NCBI GenBank assembly: GCA_033026295.1
Contig: CM065184.1
Coordinates: forward strand, 11,535,501 to 11,599,500
Length of the DNA: 64,000 bases
Reading direction: 5' to 3'
Source of the DNA: Channa striata
Taxonomy: Eukaryota > Chordata > Actinopteri > Anabantiformes > Channidae
The notes below the pieces were generated by a model. The model saw only the letters and a program-made list of their open reading frames with translations, did no database searches and had not been told where the DNA came from. The position numbers were made by a program, and so were the translations under genes. The first letter of the stretch is position 1; each line of letters starts with the position of its first letter. Shown here in pieces: positions 50,351 to 62,212 of this stretch.

Positions 50351-51102
50351 AGGTTGTAATATTAGAAAATATAGGAAATATACAAACAGTGCAGCCTAGC
50401 TGCAAGTACTGAGCCAGTTTGCTGTATATAATACTGTCATCATTTGCTTAAACCTTTTGGAAAAAAGAAGTAAATATTAATAAAACATAAAATAGAATGA
50501 CTGAACATCAGCACTGTATCTGACCACCAGTGTGAGACTTCTCTCTAAACATTTACTGTTCATGCCTCTTAAAACCCCCAAAAAACTCTACATTATGTCA
50601 ACATCACCCACAGCATATGACCTGTGTGAAAAAAAGAGAAACAAGCCTGAAAACTTCAATTGTGATAGGTGAAATAATACATTTCATATATGTTATATAT
50701 GAATGTTTGTAGAGGTTTTGCACTGGGCAACATAAACCTTAATTTTAGTTTTGTAGGAAGAAAATATAATATCTCAGTGGGACATAACTGATCTTAAAGA
50801 CGCTCAATTGAGTCGTAACAGTTGTTTTCTTAGATTATTATCATTGCACAACAAACAGTTATATATCAGTGCAGCGATGAATTACCTGGGAACTGTGCAT
50901 GTGCTTAGTATTACAGTACATGACTTCCTCTTCAGCCTGTTGGGCAGGAGCAAACTAAATATCTAAGGACAGAAAAAACATTTTTCACCATTTTAAACAA
51001 TTTAAATTTGACTACAATAGTTACAAAAGTTTCGCACTGGTTCAATTTAAAAAGCTGTAAATCTACAAAATCGCACTGAATTTAACCTGGTCCTCACAAT
51101 TA

Positions 51103-51480
51103 AAAATAATAATCCATTTCATTTATAGGCCACCTGACACAGTAGCATTAAAAAAACTAAATTGTTTTTTTTATTACTGATTTTAGATTGAATAGGCACG
51201 ATGAAAAAGGTAGGTTTTCAGAAATTCCAGGGAAGGGGAGCAGAGCGACTAAATGTGAAGGGAGCGGGAGGGTTTATGTGACTGGAGGAGGTCTTACAGG
51301 TATGGGTGTGCGAGGTTATGGAGGGCTTTGAATATGAGGAGTCAAATCTTATAGGTAATCAGGAGATGGATCAGGAGCCAATGAAGTGATGAAATGATCC
51401 ATGAAGGGGGTCCTAGTGAGACTACGGGCAGCTAAGTTCTAAACAAGTTTATGGAAGGTTTATGGAATAATAATCTAAAT
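51103..51480 (+). mobile_element. L2-type LINE 3' end fragment
   Basis: The block begins AATAATCCATTTCATTTATA and continues through a GGTAGGTTTTCAG...GGTTATGGAGGGCTTTG...GGAGCCAATGAAG series. This is the familiar 3' portion of a very abundant fish interspersed repeat. It lies within the decayed receptor copy. Family level naming is from memory of the consensus. Confidence 0.5.
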
Positions 51481-51810
51481 CAGACCCAGAAAAGACACAA
51501 CAGCGACGGTTCTGGTGGGCTATCGAAATTTAACTTTGTTATGTCTTCATTTACAGGTCTTTTTTTTTCTTTGATCTTAGGAAATTAAAAAGCATTTCTG
51601 ATCTAAATGTAAAACACTAAAAACTGCTTTTAGTATTGCACAGCACAGTTGGTATGACTTGGAACAAGGACACAGTTCAGCAAGCTCAGAGGAATGAGAA
51701 ACGTTTTTAGGTCAAATTTGTCATTGCAACATAAATTCATAAATAAAAACACACAATACAAATTATTTATGATTTAGAACACTCTACAATATAATAAACC
51801 CGGATAAATA

Positions 51811-52794
51811 GAGAGGGTTGTGTCAGGAAGGACAACCGGCGTAAAACTTGTTAAGTACAACCATGTCCACCATAGCACTTTCATACCGGATAAGTCGATT
51901 AACAACGTATGACAGGGTGCCGAGGGAGGAGCTGTGGTACTGTATGAGGATGTCGGGAGTGGCAGAGAAGTACGTCAGAGTAGTTCAGGACATGTATGAG
52001 AGAAGCATGACGGTGGTGAGATGTGCCGTAGGTCAGACAGAGGAGTTCAAGGTGGAGGTGGGACTACACCAAGGATCGGCTTTGAGTCCCTTCTTGTTTG
52101 CTATGTTGATGGACAGGTTGACAGATGAGGTCAGACAGAAATTTCCCTGGACAATGATGTTTGCAGATGACATTGTGATTTGCAGTGAGAGCAGAGAGCA
52201 GGTGGAGCAACAGCTGGAGAGGTGGAGGTTTTTCTCTGGGGAGTGTGGAAAAGAGGTGAAGAGGCGAGTGCAGGCGGGTTGGAATGGTTGGAGGAAAGTG
52301 TCAGGAGTGTTGTGTGACAGAAGAGTGTCAGCCAGACTCAAAGGAAAGGTGTACAGGACAGTGGTGAGACCAGCTCTGCTCTATGGGCTAGAGACAGTAG
52401 CAGTGAGACAGAGACAAGAGGCAGAGATGGAAGCAGCAGAGATGAAGATGTTGAGGTTCTCCTTAGGAGTGACAAGGTTGGACAGAATAAGGAACGAGTC
52501 CATCAGAGGGACAGCGCACGTTGCCTGTGTTAGCAACAAAGTCAGAGAGGCCAGACTGAGATGGTTTGGACATGTGCAGAGGAGGGACAGTGAATATATT
52601 GGTAGAAGGATGTTGGAGATGGAGCTGCCAGGCAAGAGGGCGAGAGGACGACCAAGGAGGAGATATATGGATGTACTAACAGAGGACATGAGGTTAGCTG
52701 GTGTCAGAGAGGAAGATGCCCAGGATAGAGTAAAGTGGAAACGGATGATTCGCTGTGGCGACCCCTGATGGGAAAAGCCCAAAGAGAAGTAGTT
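51811..52794 (+). mobile_element. RTE-like LINE, internally deleted reverse transcriptase
   Basis: An open frame at 51,848-52,768 encodes reverse transcriptase pieces: YDRVPREELW, GLHQGSALSPFLFAMLMD, the catalytic MFADDIV box, then the C-terminal domain (YGLETVAVRQRQEAEMEAAE, WFGHVQRRDSEYIGRR, RMIRCGDP). Between ERWRFFSGECGKE and the GWNGWRK segment a stretch expected in full-length elements is missing, and the endonuclease and N-terminal half are absent. It is flanked by the GTCAGGAAGGACAACCGGCG and CTGATGGGAAAAGCC phrases typical of the 3' ends of these fish elements. The element is non-autonomous and inserted opposite to the receptor genes. Confidence 0.85.
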
Positions 52795-53130
52795 TGACCA
52801 TAGCAATTTTTTTCTAATACACATACTGACACATGCTGTTCAAACTGAAATGTGGTGAATTCATTGTTTCAAAACACAGATGCACGTTTCACAGAATCAG
52901 GTGCGACTGACGTTGTGGTTAAATGTGTTGTTTTCTCAAGTGTTGCTAAAATACAAAATGAGACTGTGGTTTGTTGAGTAATACAACAATAATGAAACAA
53001 ATATGTAAAATTTGTATTAGATCAAATCATTACAAATGGCTTCGCTTGAGAAATATTTATAAGTCTATATTTATAAGTATATATTTCATTGATCCTGATG
53101 ATCCCTTCACACAGGATCTGCCCAGTCTGC

Positions 53131-54082
53131 ACCACTTCACTCAGAACGAGAGTTTCATTTCTTCTTTACTTCACACGGCACTTCCTTTAATATTCTACAT
53201 CTTTCTTCAAACTCACATGTGAAGTACAGACAAGTGTGTCATCAGTCAGGTTTCCGCAGTGTGTGTGTGTGTGTGTGTGATCTGCACAAGTTGAGAAGTG
53301 ATTTGTAAAGTAGCACAATCCTTTCACACGCCTAGAATCATATGTCTTCCACATAAGACAGTGTAAAATGGGGAATGTTTTCTTCCTCGACTTCTTGTGA
53401 TTGTGCTGATGAGTGCAGAACGATGCTGAAATTACACATTAAATCTCTTCCTGTTCACTGGACAATTTTTTGTCCAGGCACTGAGCATTTTTCCAATGTA
53501 AGTGACCCCGATGCTCCATAGTATGACCTGCCCCTTTCCTCAATTATTAAATGTTTCTTTTAATCATTCTGCATCAAATTACTTTTTTGGGCATCACTAG
53601 AGAAATATTGCTTCACTCTGTTTCATGTTTCCTTATACTCTCTCACCTTGTTTCTTTTTTTAAGTGTGGGGTGATTTTTTGCATTACATAATGGGCATAT
53701 TTTTGCACACTTGATGTTTTTTTTTTTGCATATTGTGGAATGACAATAAAAGTTCTCAAATCTTGACTTTGGACTTAAGAAATTTATTTTATGTTCAAAT
53801 ACATTATTAGCTCACATAGCTTCCTGCACAGCATCAACGTGACTAATAATGTCATTGTTAGGCCTTATATACAATACATACAGTGAGTAAACCAAAGATT
53901 TATCTTTTCAGATATTAGCCAAACAAACGGGTCAATGCTTTTTTGAAATGCTCTGCAGAAGAAGATAAAGAAAAATGAAGCATTTAAAGGTCACTGCACA
54001 ACTAAATGCCAACATCAGACAACAAACTGTAACATTAGCAAATAGTTTCCAACCAAATACATAAAAAAACAAAGAGTGCAGC
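53131..54082. other. Downstream flank of the intact receptor gene
   Basis: Contains a GT tract (53,259-53,279) and a run reading TTTTTTTTTGCATATTGTGG then AATGACAATAAAAG near 53,718-53,752, like the tail of a LINE on the plus strand. The minus strand also has AATAAA at 53783-53788, a possible poly(A) signal for the receptor gene ending at 54,083. Confidence 0.45.
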
Positions 54083-57000
54083 CTAGCTGTGCAACTCTGG
54101 AGCCAGTGTGCTGTACATAACACGGTCCTCATTTCCTCTGACCTGTTGATAAAAAGTAAATATCCATTAAACAATAAAAAAATGAAACTGCTGGATATCA
54201 ATAATGTATCTGGCAAACAATGTGGGACTTTTCTCTCCATATTTACCCTTGGTATGGTTTGCCGCCTCACAAAAATAAAAAAACTATACATCACGTCAAC
54301 ATCATCCACAGCATATGAGCTCTGCATAAAGTAGGGGAAACAGACACAGAAAAAGAGACGTGAAAACCTTCTGTATTATTAATTTTCTTATCCGCAGTCA
54401 TGGCTGGTGAAATAAGATAATTCATATAATGTTTTTATGTGTCTTCTGCTTGGTTTTTGTAATGTACATAAAGTTAAATTTTAGTGCTGTGGATAGACAA
54501 CATTTTGTCTTACTGGGAAATAATTGATCTTAAGGATGTTTAATTGAATTGAGTATTTTCTTCTTTTTATTACCAGTTTATCACTGCAGTGATGGATTAC
54601 CTGACGATTGTGCCTGCGCCCAGTATTACAGTATATGGCTTCCTCGTGAGCCTGTTGGGCAAGAGCAACCTGATGCCAGAGGGAAAGAAAAACATTTTTT
54701 CACCATTTTAAATCATTTAAAACATGATTTGCAATAGAACATATGGAGTCAACACAGTTGACTTTCCAATATTGTAGCGCAAAGGACTCGACTTAACCTG
54801 TTACTCACAATTATACATACATGTACCATTTATTCAGTTACAGTCCAATTTCAGGGGACAGTCTGTCTTTAAGTAGATTTGTAGATCAAAAAATGCATCG
54901 AGAAATATATACTCCATGGGGGAGGTGCTGAATGATGATTACACCCGATAACCACCAGGCTACAAAGAAGTACCCAATGTAAAGGGTGTAAACATGGCAA
55001 GTGTCAAACCCATTGTACCCTTAAAGTTCCAATAATGTCACTTACATATATGTTATTTTCTTATATTGTTATCGTTGCACAATAACATAATAGGTTACCT
55101 GACGATTATGCATGTGCCCAGCATTATCATATATGACTTCGTCTTCAGCCTGTTGGGCAGGAGCAAACTGATGCGAGAGGGAAAGAAATTATACATATAT
55201 GTTCCCATGCATTAAAAGATACATACATGTACCATTTATTCAGTTACAGTCCAATTTCAGGGGACAGTCTGTCTTTAAGTAGATGTGTGGATATAAAACT
55301 TTGCGATTAAAAATATTAAGTCAGTAATGTAATTATCATTGTCTAAATTAAATCAAAAGCATTGACAAATATATGGGGGAGGTGCTGAATGATGATTACA
55401 GCTATAACCACAAGGGTACAAATAAGTGCCATGTATAAAGGGTGTAAATATGGCCTGAATTGTCAAACCGTTGAACTCAATAATGTCACTTATATATGAG
55501 TTATTTTCTATACTGCACGACAACGTAATAGGTTACCTGACGATTGTGCATGTGCCCGACATTATTGTATATGACTTCATCTTCAGCCTGTTGGGCAGGA
55601 CCAAACTGAATGTCAGAAGAAAGAAAATTTATTGTCACACAATTTTAGAGTTTTCAAATAAGTTTAATTTAAAGTAGGACATATGGAGTCCAGTTCAGGT
55701 CCAGGAGAGCGGTGAACCAGATTTAACCTGTAACTCACAATTGGTCACGTTGTATATGTGGGTGCAAATAAGTATCTATAGTGAAGGTTGTAAAAGTGGC
55801 CTTTAGTGACCCTAAACAGGATAAGAAGTTAAATAAATAATAATTTTAGAGGATTAAGCCTTTATAGCCCACCTAACCTATTAAGCATGCTTAGAATTAT
55901 CAAAGGAGCTAAGGGTATGAAGAGGTAACTGTTACAGGTCATGTCTTTTATGTGATCTTCATTGTCTTTGTCAAAATGTAGGAAATAAATAAGCATTTCT
56001 TACCTCCGTCATGGATGCGGGTGCTGGTTTGGTTTGGTCTAAATGTAAAACAGTAAAAACTTCTTTATATATTAATGCATAAGAGTTGGTGTGACTTAGA
56101 TTTCCTGAAGTTCAGGTTTGACTTACTGTGTTTTTTCAACATGACATAAAGTAACAAGGCCACAGTTATAATGGCGATCAGCAAACTCAGAGGAATGAAA
56201 AATGTCTCTAGGTCAACCTCATCACTGCAACATAAATTCATACATAAAAATACACAATACAAATTAATTATGATTCAGAACACTCAATATAAACGATATA
56301 GAAATTATACAATTCATCATATTTATTTATTACCAGTGTTTTTTTTTTGTGGAAAAAAATACACAGAGATTGATTTATAATGATTGTTTAAATGTGGCAA
56401 ATTTTTCTTAATACAAATACTGACACGTGTTGGTCAAACTGAACTGTGGTGAGTTCGTTGTTTCCGAACACCGACGTAAGTTTCACAGATTCAGACGTGA
56501 CTGGCATGGTGGTTGAAGGTGTTGTTGTAGCTAAGTCACAAAATTAGATGGTGGTTAGTTGAGTAATATAACAATAATAAAATAAATTTGTAAAATTTGT
56601 TTTAAATCAAAGCATTACAAATGGCTGTGCTTGAGAAATATTTGTAATATATGTTTAGAATGAAGTACTTACTAGTTGTGGGTTTCTCAGTGACAGTCAG
56701 ATACACTGGCATCTGTAAGTCTCCTTTAACACACAAATACCAGCCGCTGTTCTCTATCGTCAGTTCGCTCATTGTGACCGTAAAACCATCGTGGTCCTTC
56801 TCAGTCAGGGTCACGCTTGTTTTATCTATTGATCCCGATGATCCCGTCACGCAGGATCTGCCCAGTCTGCACCACTTCATTTTTCCTGAGATATGACTGT
56901 GACAAGTGATGGTTATACTGTCTCCAATAAAGGCTGGAACGTTCTGATGATCCACATACAGACTCGATGTACCTTAATAGAAAACAAACTAGAAAAGTTT

Positions 57001-57536
57001 ATAGAAATACATTCAAAATAATAAAAGTAAATGCAGTATTTGAGGTGCTGAGTAATTTAAGAGTTCTTACCTGAGCTGACTGACAGGAGAAAATACTGGC
57101 CATCATCTGGCCCAGTCTTTTCTACAGCACACCAGTAATGAGAATCTTGAGCCATCACATCCCTTATAGTCACGGTGAAGATTCTTTGGGTTTTGTCATC
57201 AGAGATAGAAAACTTTCCTGATCTATGTGCCTGGTTTGTTTTAGTTGCATAGCTACAGGATGACCAACGAGATCCTTTACACAAGTATTTCACATAATTT
57301 TTATATTTGGATTCATAGAGACACGGGACAGTGATTGAATCTCCGGCTTTCACTGATACTTTACTGACTGTAATTATGCAGTGAACTCCTGCAACAAAAA
57401 GAAAGACTTGTCTTATTTCCTGATCTCCCTACAAATGCATTAAGCTTAAGACAGGTGTGGTACTGAGTTAAAATAACACGTGTGACTGACCTGTGAGTCC
57501 AGTGAGGATGAGGAACAAGCTGAGATGAACAGCCAT
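54083..57536 (-). CDS. pIgR/CD300-like receptor with multi-tyrosine tail
   Basis: Eleven minus-strand exons in consistent phase: leader 57536-57491, D1 57388-57071, D2 56972-56673, stalk 56530-56425, transmembrane 56224-56127, tail 56038-56004, 55587-55537, 55149-55099, 54651-54601, 54321-54247 and 54142-54083; 396 residues if all are used. D1 has the family's extra cysteine pair (KYLCKGS...SCSY) and YWCAV; D2 has KWCRLGRSC and GWYLC. The Thr/Ser-rich stalk leads to a hydrophobic span at 265-286 without charged residues. Tail tyrosines: Y308 (VIYNNV, ITIM form), Y325 (VIYDNA), Y342 (AIYCNT), Y364 (VMYSFF) and Y387 (VMYSTL, ITIM form). Known relatives bind lipids or immunoglobulins on leukocytes and epithelia and inhibit through SHP-1/2; the ligand here is unknown. 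The three 51-base tyrosine exons are tandem copies; which are spliced in is uncertain. Confidence 0.8.
54601..54651 (-). repeat. Tandem tyrosine exon, copy C (AIYCNT)
   Basis: A 51-base exon (17 codons) starts after a CAACAG acceptor, with AHEEAIYCNT, and ends CGTCAG|GTAATC. Both borders match those of copies A (55,537-55,587) and B (55,099-55,149). Confidence 0.75.
54815..55590 (-). repeat. Tandem duplication carrying tyrosine exons
   Basis: Besides the exons, the intron sequence is repeated. A block of about 70 bases containing TGTACCATTTATTCAGTTAC occurs at about 54,824 and 55,227. A block containing GGTGCTGAATGATGATTAC occurs at about 54,923 and 55,380. Distances between successive exon copies are about 450-500 bases, so the unit duplicated includes one exon and its flanks. 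Confidence 0.8.
56127..56224 (-). other. Transmembrane exon of the multi-tyrosine receptor
   Basis: Encodes DEVDLET followed by a 22-residue hydrophobic stretch starting FFIPLSLLIAII and then KKH. The lack of Lys/Arg/Glu inside the span argues against pairing with a charged adaptor such as DAP12. The homologous exon of the frameshifted gene is 45203-45300. Confidence 0.8.
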
Positions 57537-57599
57537 GTTGGTGAGTGAGCAGACGATGAATGAAACGATGTGACCTGATGCACTGATAGACTCTTGTCC

Positions 57600-58790
57600 C
57601 ACTTCCTGACTTTCTTACTAATGCATTTGTTGCATTTAAAATCTTTCTCTTTTAGGGCAATTACCTAAATTAAGTCTGGTAATGATAAACTGATATGAGA
57701 GCTACTTCATACATACATACATACAAATATGTAAGCATAGTACACAGGAAGTAATAAAAACCTTGAAACTGGAGTATCGTTGTTTTAAGATTGTCATTTA
57801 TCGTTTATTAAGATGTATATTTCAGAGTTTGATAATTTCAAGACTTACTATTTTAAGGTAAGATAAGATAAGATGAAATAAAATTAATAAATTCAAGATT
57901 TAATTCAACCCCGTATGTGGATGCATGAAGATTAAAATTACTATCATCTTCAATGGTAATTAAATTGGATTATATTAGAGAAGCTGTAAAATCATAAAAG
58001 TCAATGTCTTTTAGCCATAAAACCAGTTAGTCACATTTCCTCTGACTCAAATGTGTGAAACTGAAGGTGGGAAAGTCACAGCATCACATTATAACACACG
58101 TCCAGCACACACTTCTGCATGTGTCTCACACCTACAGCAGAATGGTCAACTCTGCCCCACCATAGCATTATTGTGTGAGTACTGGCTGATGTCATGGAAA
58201 ACTTAACAACCTCTGGTCCCAAACACAGACACACAGACATTTTTATTATTAGGGTTTTATTATCTTGCAAAGAGAAGTGCACTGACAGAGTTTTTCATGC
58301 CTCCGTCCAGTCCACTTCTAAAGACTGATACATCACACAAATGTTTTATACCCGGTCGCTGCTGGGCAAAACGTTCCCACCATCAGGCTCCCAACACACA
58401 CACAGGGATATCAGTCACTACTGTTCGGGCTACAGTTTACTGTTAGATAGCAGATAACCTTGGAGCAGTTATGCAGACACTTCTCAAGACAATAAACATG
58501 CATATGAGATGAAAGGTCGTTATAATTTAACATTCTTCATAAACTAAGCAAAACATAAGCATTAAAATTTAATCAATCTTGGATTCTTCCAGCACAGTGT
58601 GTCTCTGGCACTTTCTTACAGTGGCTGGCATGAACCCATCCGGGTCTTCCTTCGACCTTTACTGCTGTGTTGGATGTCTTCTTTTGACGTCCGACACAGA
58701 TGGTAAATATTCTTGGAATAATCATAATACAAAAGCAAATAATCTGAGGTATTAACTGACGTGCTAAGATCCCCACATACACGTGAAAGG
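57600..58790. other. Intergenic gap between receptor genes
   Basis: Holds a CATA microsatellite near 57,710-57,725, an AGATA-type repeat near 57,862-57,880 (often seen at LINE tails) and otherwise unremarkable sequence including the 3' UTR of the next receptor gene. No gene seen. Confidence 0.45.
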
Positions 58791-58792
58791 GA

Positions 58793-61700
58793 TCACACAC
58801 CATTTGCTCCACACGATACCATGATGGAACTGTATGTCACACTCTCTTCTGGTAAAGGATTCTGTCGGATGAGAAATGCACTATAAGTGACACAATTTAG
58901 GGGGAAATTAAAAAACTAATGCAAATGTTTATGAAAATGTTGTTTACCTTCTTCTGAGCTGCTACGCGCTTTTTATGAACAATAGTTGCATAAGGCACTT
59001 CTGAAGCACTGCCATTTTGGGAGTCCTGTAATGGATACAATTTTTAATATAATGTTACTCAAATTTGTATACCAGTTATGGCACAATGAAGAAAATTGCT
59101 AATAAATTTATAATAACTAAATGTCTACACTCTGATCTGATGACAGAAACTTCTAAACAGAAGCTGAGTTTACAATGACGTTCTGATTTTGGATAATCTG
59201 TCATCAATTATATTACTCAGATAAAAAACATTAAAAAAAATGTCTAAATGTCAATCTTCATAAATGCAACGTAAAAGAATATATAAAACTGCATGTTAAC
59301 TTTGTCGAGTTGTTGGGTTGTTGATGGTAACCAGGATACTCAGAGAAATCACTTAAAGAAAGGGAACTGGAAACTGGATTTGGGGGTATATGGCAAAAAA
59401 AATCTGAACTACCTTACTGGTGAAGTTGATTTCAGAAACCAGCTTTTCTATTTATATGCTGTTTTGAAATCCACTTTCCAGAGAAAGCCGATAACCTGGT
59501 CACTTAAATCCGTGTAAATGCATTTAAATACTAAACTTCCCCTTCTGGCATGTGATCCTATTGGGTAGCTACATGTTTTTTTCTTTTTAGATTCCACAGA
59601 GTTTAAAGGTCAGCTGGTCAGGATGAAGGAAGCCTTTCAGATGACAGCTACAAACAAGCCCAGTTGCACTTCTGGGTGATTATTGCATAGATGGAAGAAT
59701 CATCACAGATGGCCAAATACATTACTCCATATATCTTACCGCAGTGATGTCAGGCTCCTCATGTTTGGTCTTATCTGCAGTAAAACACAGACATTTTGAG
59801 GAGATATTCAAAAAAAAAAATTCCATATTTATCTCTAAGTTTGTTTTGGCAGGTTTTACAAAAGACTTACTGTATCTTATTATCTTCCATCCAAAAAAGG
59901 CAGTAGGACCGAGAAGCAGTAGGAGCAGGGTTGTAATAATAACTATCACCTTAGTGGAACTGAAAGATAAATGTGAAGGCAAATTAAGTTATTGCACATA
60001 CTCTTATAAAGATGTCTGACATTGGCATTCAAATCTGTCCTCAGCTTTAGTTTGTTTATTTGGCAAAACTAAAAACCAGTAAATGCAACTACAAGTTTTC
60101 AATGGGTCACAGAGAGTTTGACTAAAGGAAAATGAGCTTCATTATTTGTGGCGGCTGTAGCTCCATTGGTAAAGCAGTCACGCACAGACCAGTGTGTGTG
60201 TGTGTGTATGTGTGTGTGTGTGAGGGCTGGTAAAGGCTTGGCTTTTGATATAAGTGGGCTTTAACTATTTACCAATATAGTCAACAAAGTTATTTACACA
60301 GAAAAATCAAACTTTGTGGTATAGTAATAAATATTAAAATAACTGTCCCAATTTTTGCATTGCTATATTAAGATTGAGTGAGAGCTAGAATTTTATATGT
60401 AAAATTATATTTACACTTTTTTTTCCTGTAATAAATTCACTGTGTGGAAAGAGTACGTTTTATTCGTCATTTACTTATATTATTTAATTTTTCTTTTAGT
60501 CACTGCACATAAATCCAGAAATACAGGTATGTTTTAAGGAAAAAGCACAACACAAGACTCCTGCAATTTCATGTTGCATAATGAGTAATTCAACTTCATA
60601 AAATCTACTTATTTCCTTCATGAGAGTCAATTGTAAGATCAGAGAGTCAATCGTAAGATTGTCAATTGTTACTTAACATTTTTATGATAATAGTGCTGCT
60701 GTTTGTGAAAAAAACTATTGATTTTACCTGAATATTTTTCTAGGATTTAAAGCGACTGTGTTTAGAGCACATTAGTAGTTTATTGTTAAAAATAGGAGAG
60801 GACATGTAGAAATTAGACGTGACCCCAGTAAAGTAAAGACCTCAAACCTGTTCAAGCCTGCTTCATTTTGCAGGCTGTCTTCTCCTGTTCCGACTATGGT
60901 GGAGTTTAATGGCTTCGCTGTTTGTGGCACATTACTCGTGACCAAGTTGTTGTGCTGACGTGTGGTTAAAAGTGTCCCTGCAACATTTATTAATATGAAA
61001 AGTCATTAAATGAAATGGCATTTTTGTACCACAACTTTCACATTTTAGTTATGGTTTGTTTGTTTGGTGTAAAATTTGGGTGTTCCTGGGTTTTATTTCA
61101 AAATATAAAATGGGATCTGTCTTACCTAGAGTATGAGGGCTCACTGTAGTTGTGGTGGTTGAGATGAATTTACGAACAGTTATATGCACTGGCATTTGAA
61201 AATCTTCAGTGGAGCACAAATACCAACCGCTGCTCTCTAGCCTTAATTCACTCATTGTGACGCTGAAAACGTTGGGGACACTTGTATTGATGGACACAGG
61301 CATTTTATCAAATGATCCACCATCATCTGTCAAACAGCTAGTTCCCAGTTTGCACCACTTTGTTATTTTTGGATGGTTATAACGGCACACGATTGTCACA
61401 CTTCCTCCTTTAAATACCATCATTTCCTGTTTGTTCACGTACAGGCTTTGTACACCTTGAAAACAAGCAAATGCAAAAATCAAACAGTTACATTTTGCCC
61501 ATTTATCTAGGCCCTGGAATGAAATATTGGATATGTTTAGTTTCCAAGAAAGTTTAAAAAAAAAGATTTCAAATGTTTTAAAAAGGCTTTTACCTGTGGT
61601 GACGGACAGACGAAAATATTGCTTGATGTCGGGTTTTGAATCAATCTCCACTGCACACCAGAAATGCATGTCTTCATTCGTCAGATCATTAATAGTCACA

Positions 61701-62212
61701 GTGAAGGTTCCTTGGTCAATGTCATCGTAGATTGAAAACTTTTCTGAACTACTTTCTTGGTTTGTTTTAACTACTATATTGCAGAAAGTAAAAAACTTTC
61801 CTTTACATAAGTATTTCACATAGGTTTTGTAGAAAGGATCATACAGACATGGGATAGTGATGGAGCCTCCAGCCTTGACTGACACATTTGTCACAACTAT
61901 TACGTTGCGTATTCCTGTCACAAAAAAACGCATCTTTTTAGTTCACAGTGGAATCTTCAAATGCATCATCGCTATCCACATGGTAGTCAGACAACAGCTA
62001 AAAAAATCCAATACAAGTCATTCATGACTTCACATTAATGTTATTTAAAACACAAAACTAATAATCAATGCTAGTGTCTATTTGCCACTTTAAATGTAAA
62101 AAAATGTTATATTTTATATATTTAATTAAACATTATTTTCAGCTTTCATTTATGCAGCTAACTTACCTGTGATCCCAGTCAGTATCAGAAGAAGAAGATA
62201 TGAAACAGCCAT
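58793..62212 (-). CDS. pIgR/CD300-like inhibitory receptor, intact
   Basis: Eight minus-strand exons, all in phase: leader 62212-62167, D1 61914-61594, D2 61455-61126, stalk 60977-60848, transmembrane 59959-59871, tail 59774-59740, 59025-58948 and 58861-58793; 365 residues. The leader reads MAVSYLLLLILTGIT. D1 has PCLYD, KYLCKGKFFTFC and FWCAV; D2 has VCRYN, KWCKLGTSC and GWYLC, the two-disulphide V-set pattern of the pIgR/CD300 family. The stalk is rich in Thr, Asn and Ser and should be glycosylated. The hydrophobic span is about residues 280-298. Two ITIMs close the tail: VPYATI at Y329 and VTYSSI at Y353. This predicts a surface receptor on immune cells that recruits SH2 phosphatases. It is the most diverged and most complete member of the cluster. 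Orthology to one mammalian CD300 gene cannot be assigned. Confidence 0.87.
60149..60225 (+). repeat. tRNA-derived SINE-like fragment with GT tract
   Basis: GGCGGCTGTAGCTCCATTGG, then TAAAGCAGTC, resembles the 5' half of a tRNA-derived repeat including an A-box-like TAGCTCCATTGG. It is followed within 25 bases by a GT microsatellite (60,197-60,222). No B box was found, so it is not a functional tRNA gene. It lies in the intron between stalk and transmembrane exons. Confidence 0.35.

Larger units (their letters stand above)
50350..53130 (-). pseudogene. Decayed receptor copy interrupted by retroelements
   Basis: On the minus strand this matches the 54,083-56,972 gene in order. From 5' to 3': a D2 fragment near 53,085-53,130; a stalk region near 52,800-53,060; a transmembrane-exon remnant near 51,660-51,735 lacking most of its hydrophobic core; a 51-base tyrosine exon at 50936-50886 that is still open (VMYCNT); an ITIM-type exon near 50,640 whose tyrosine codon is now TAG; and a degenerate last exon near 50,400-50,450. 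D1, the leader and the first small tail exon are missing. An RTE-like LINE (51,811-52,794) and another repeat (51,103-51,480) lie inside it. It cannot encode a receptor. Confidence 0.75.

Noticed and set aside
51848..52768. 306-codon frame as a host gene
   Set aside because: Contains reverse transcriptase motifs (MFADDIV, WFGHVQRR) and is a LINE remnant.
52971..53222. 83-codon plus-strand frame
   Set aside because: Antisense reading across the D2 and stalk remnants of the decayed receptor copy.
56651..56896. Plus-strand frame over D2
   Set aside because: Antisense shadow of the Ig domain exon; the same shadow appears over 45,635-45,934.
60149..60190. Possible tRNA gene
   Set aside because: Only an A-box-like half is present, followed by a GT microsatellite; no anticodon stem or B box.
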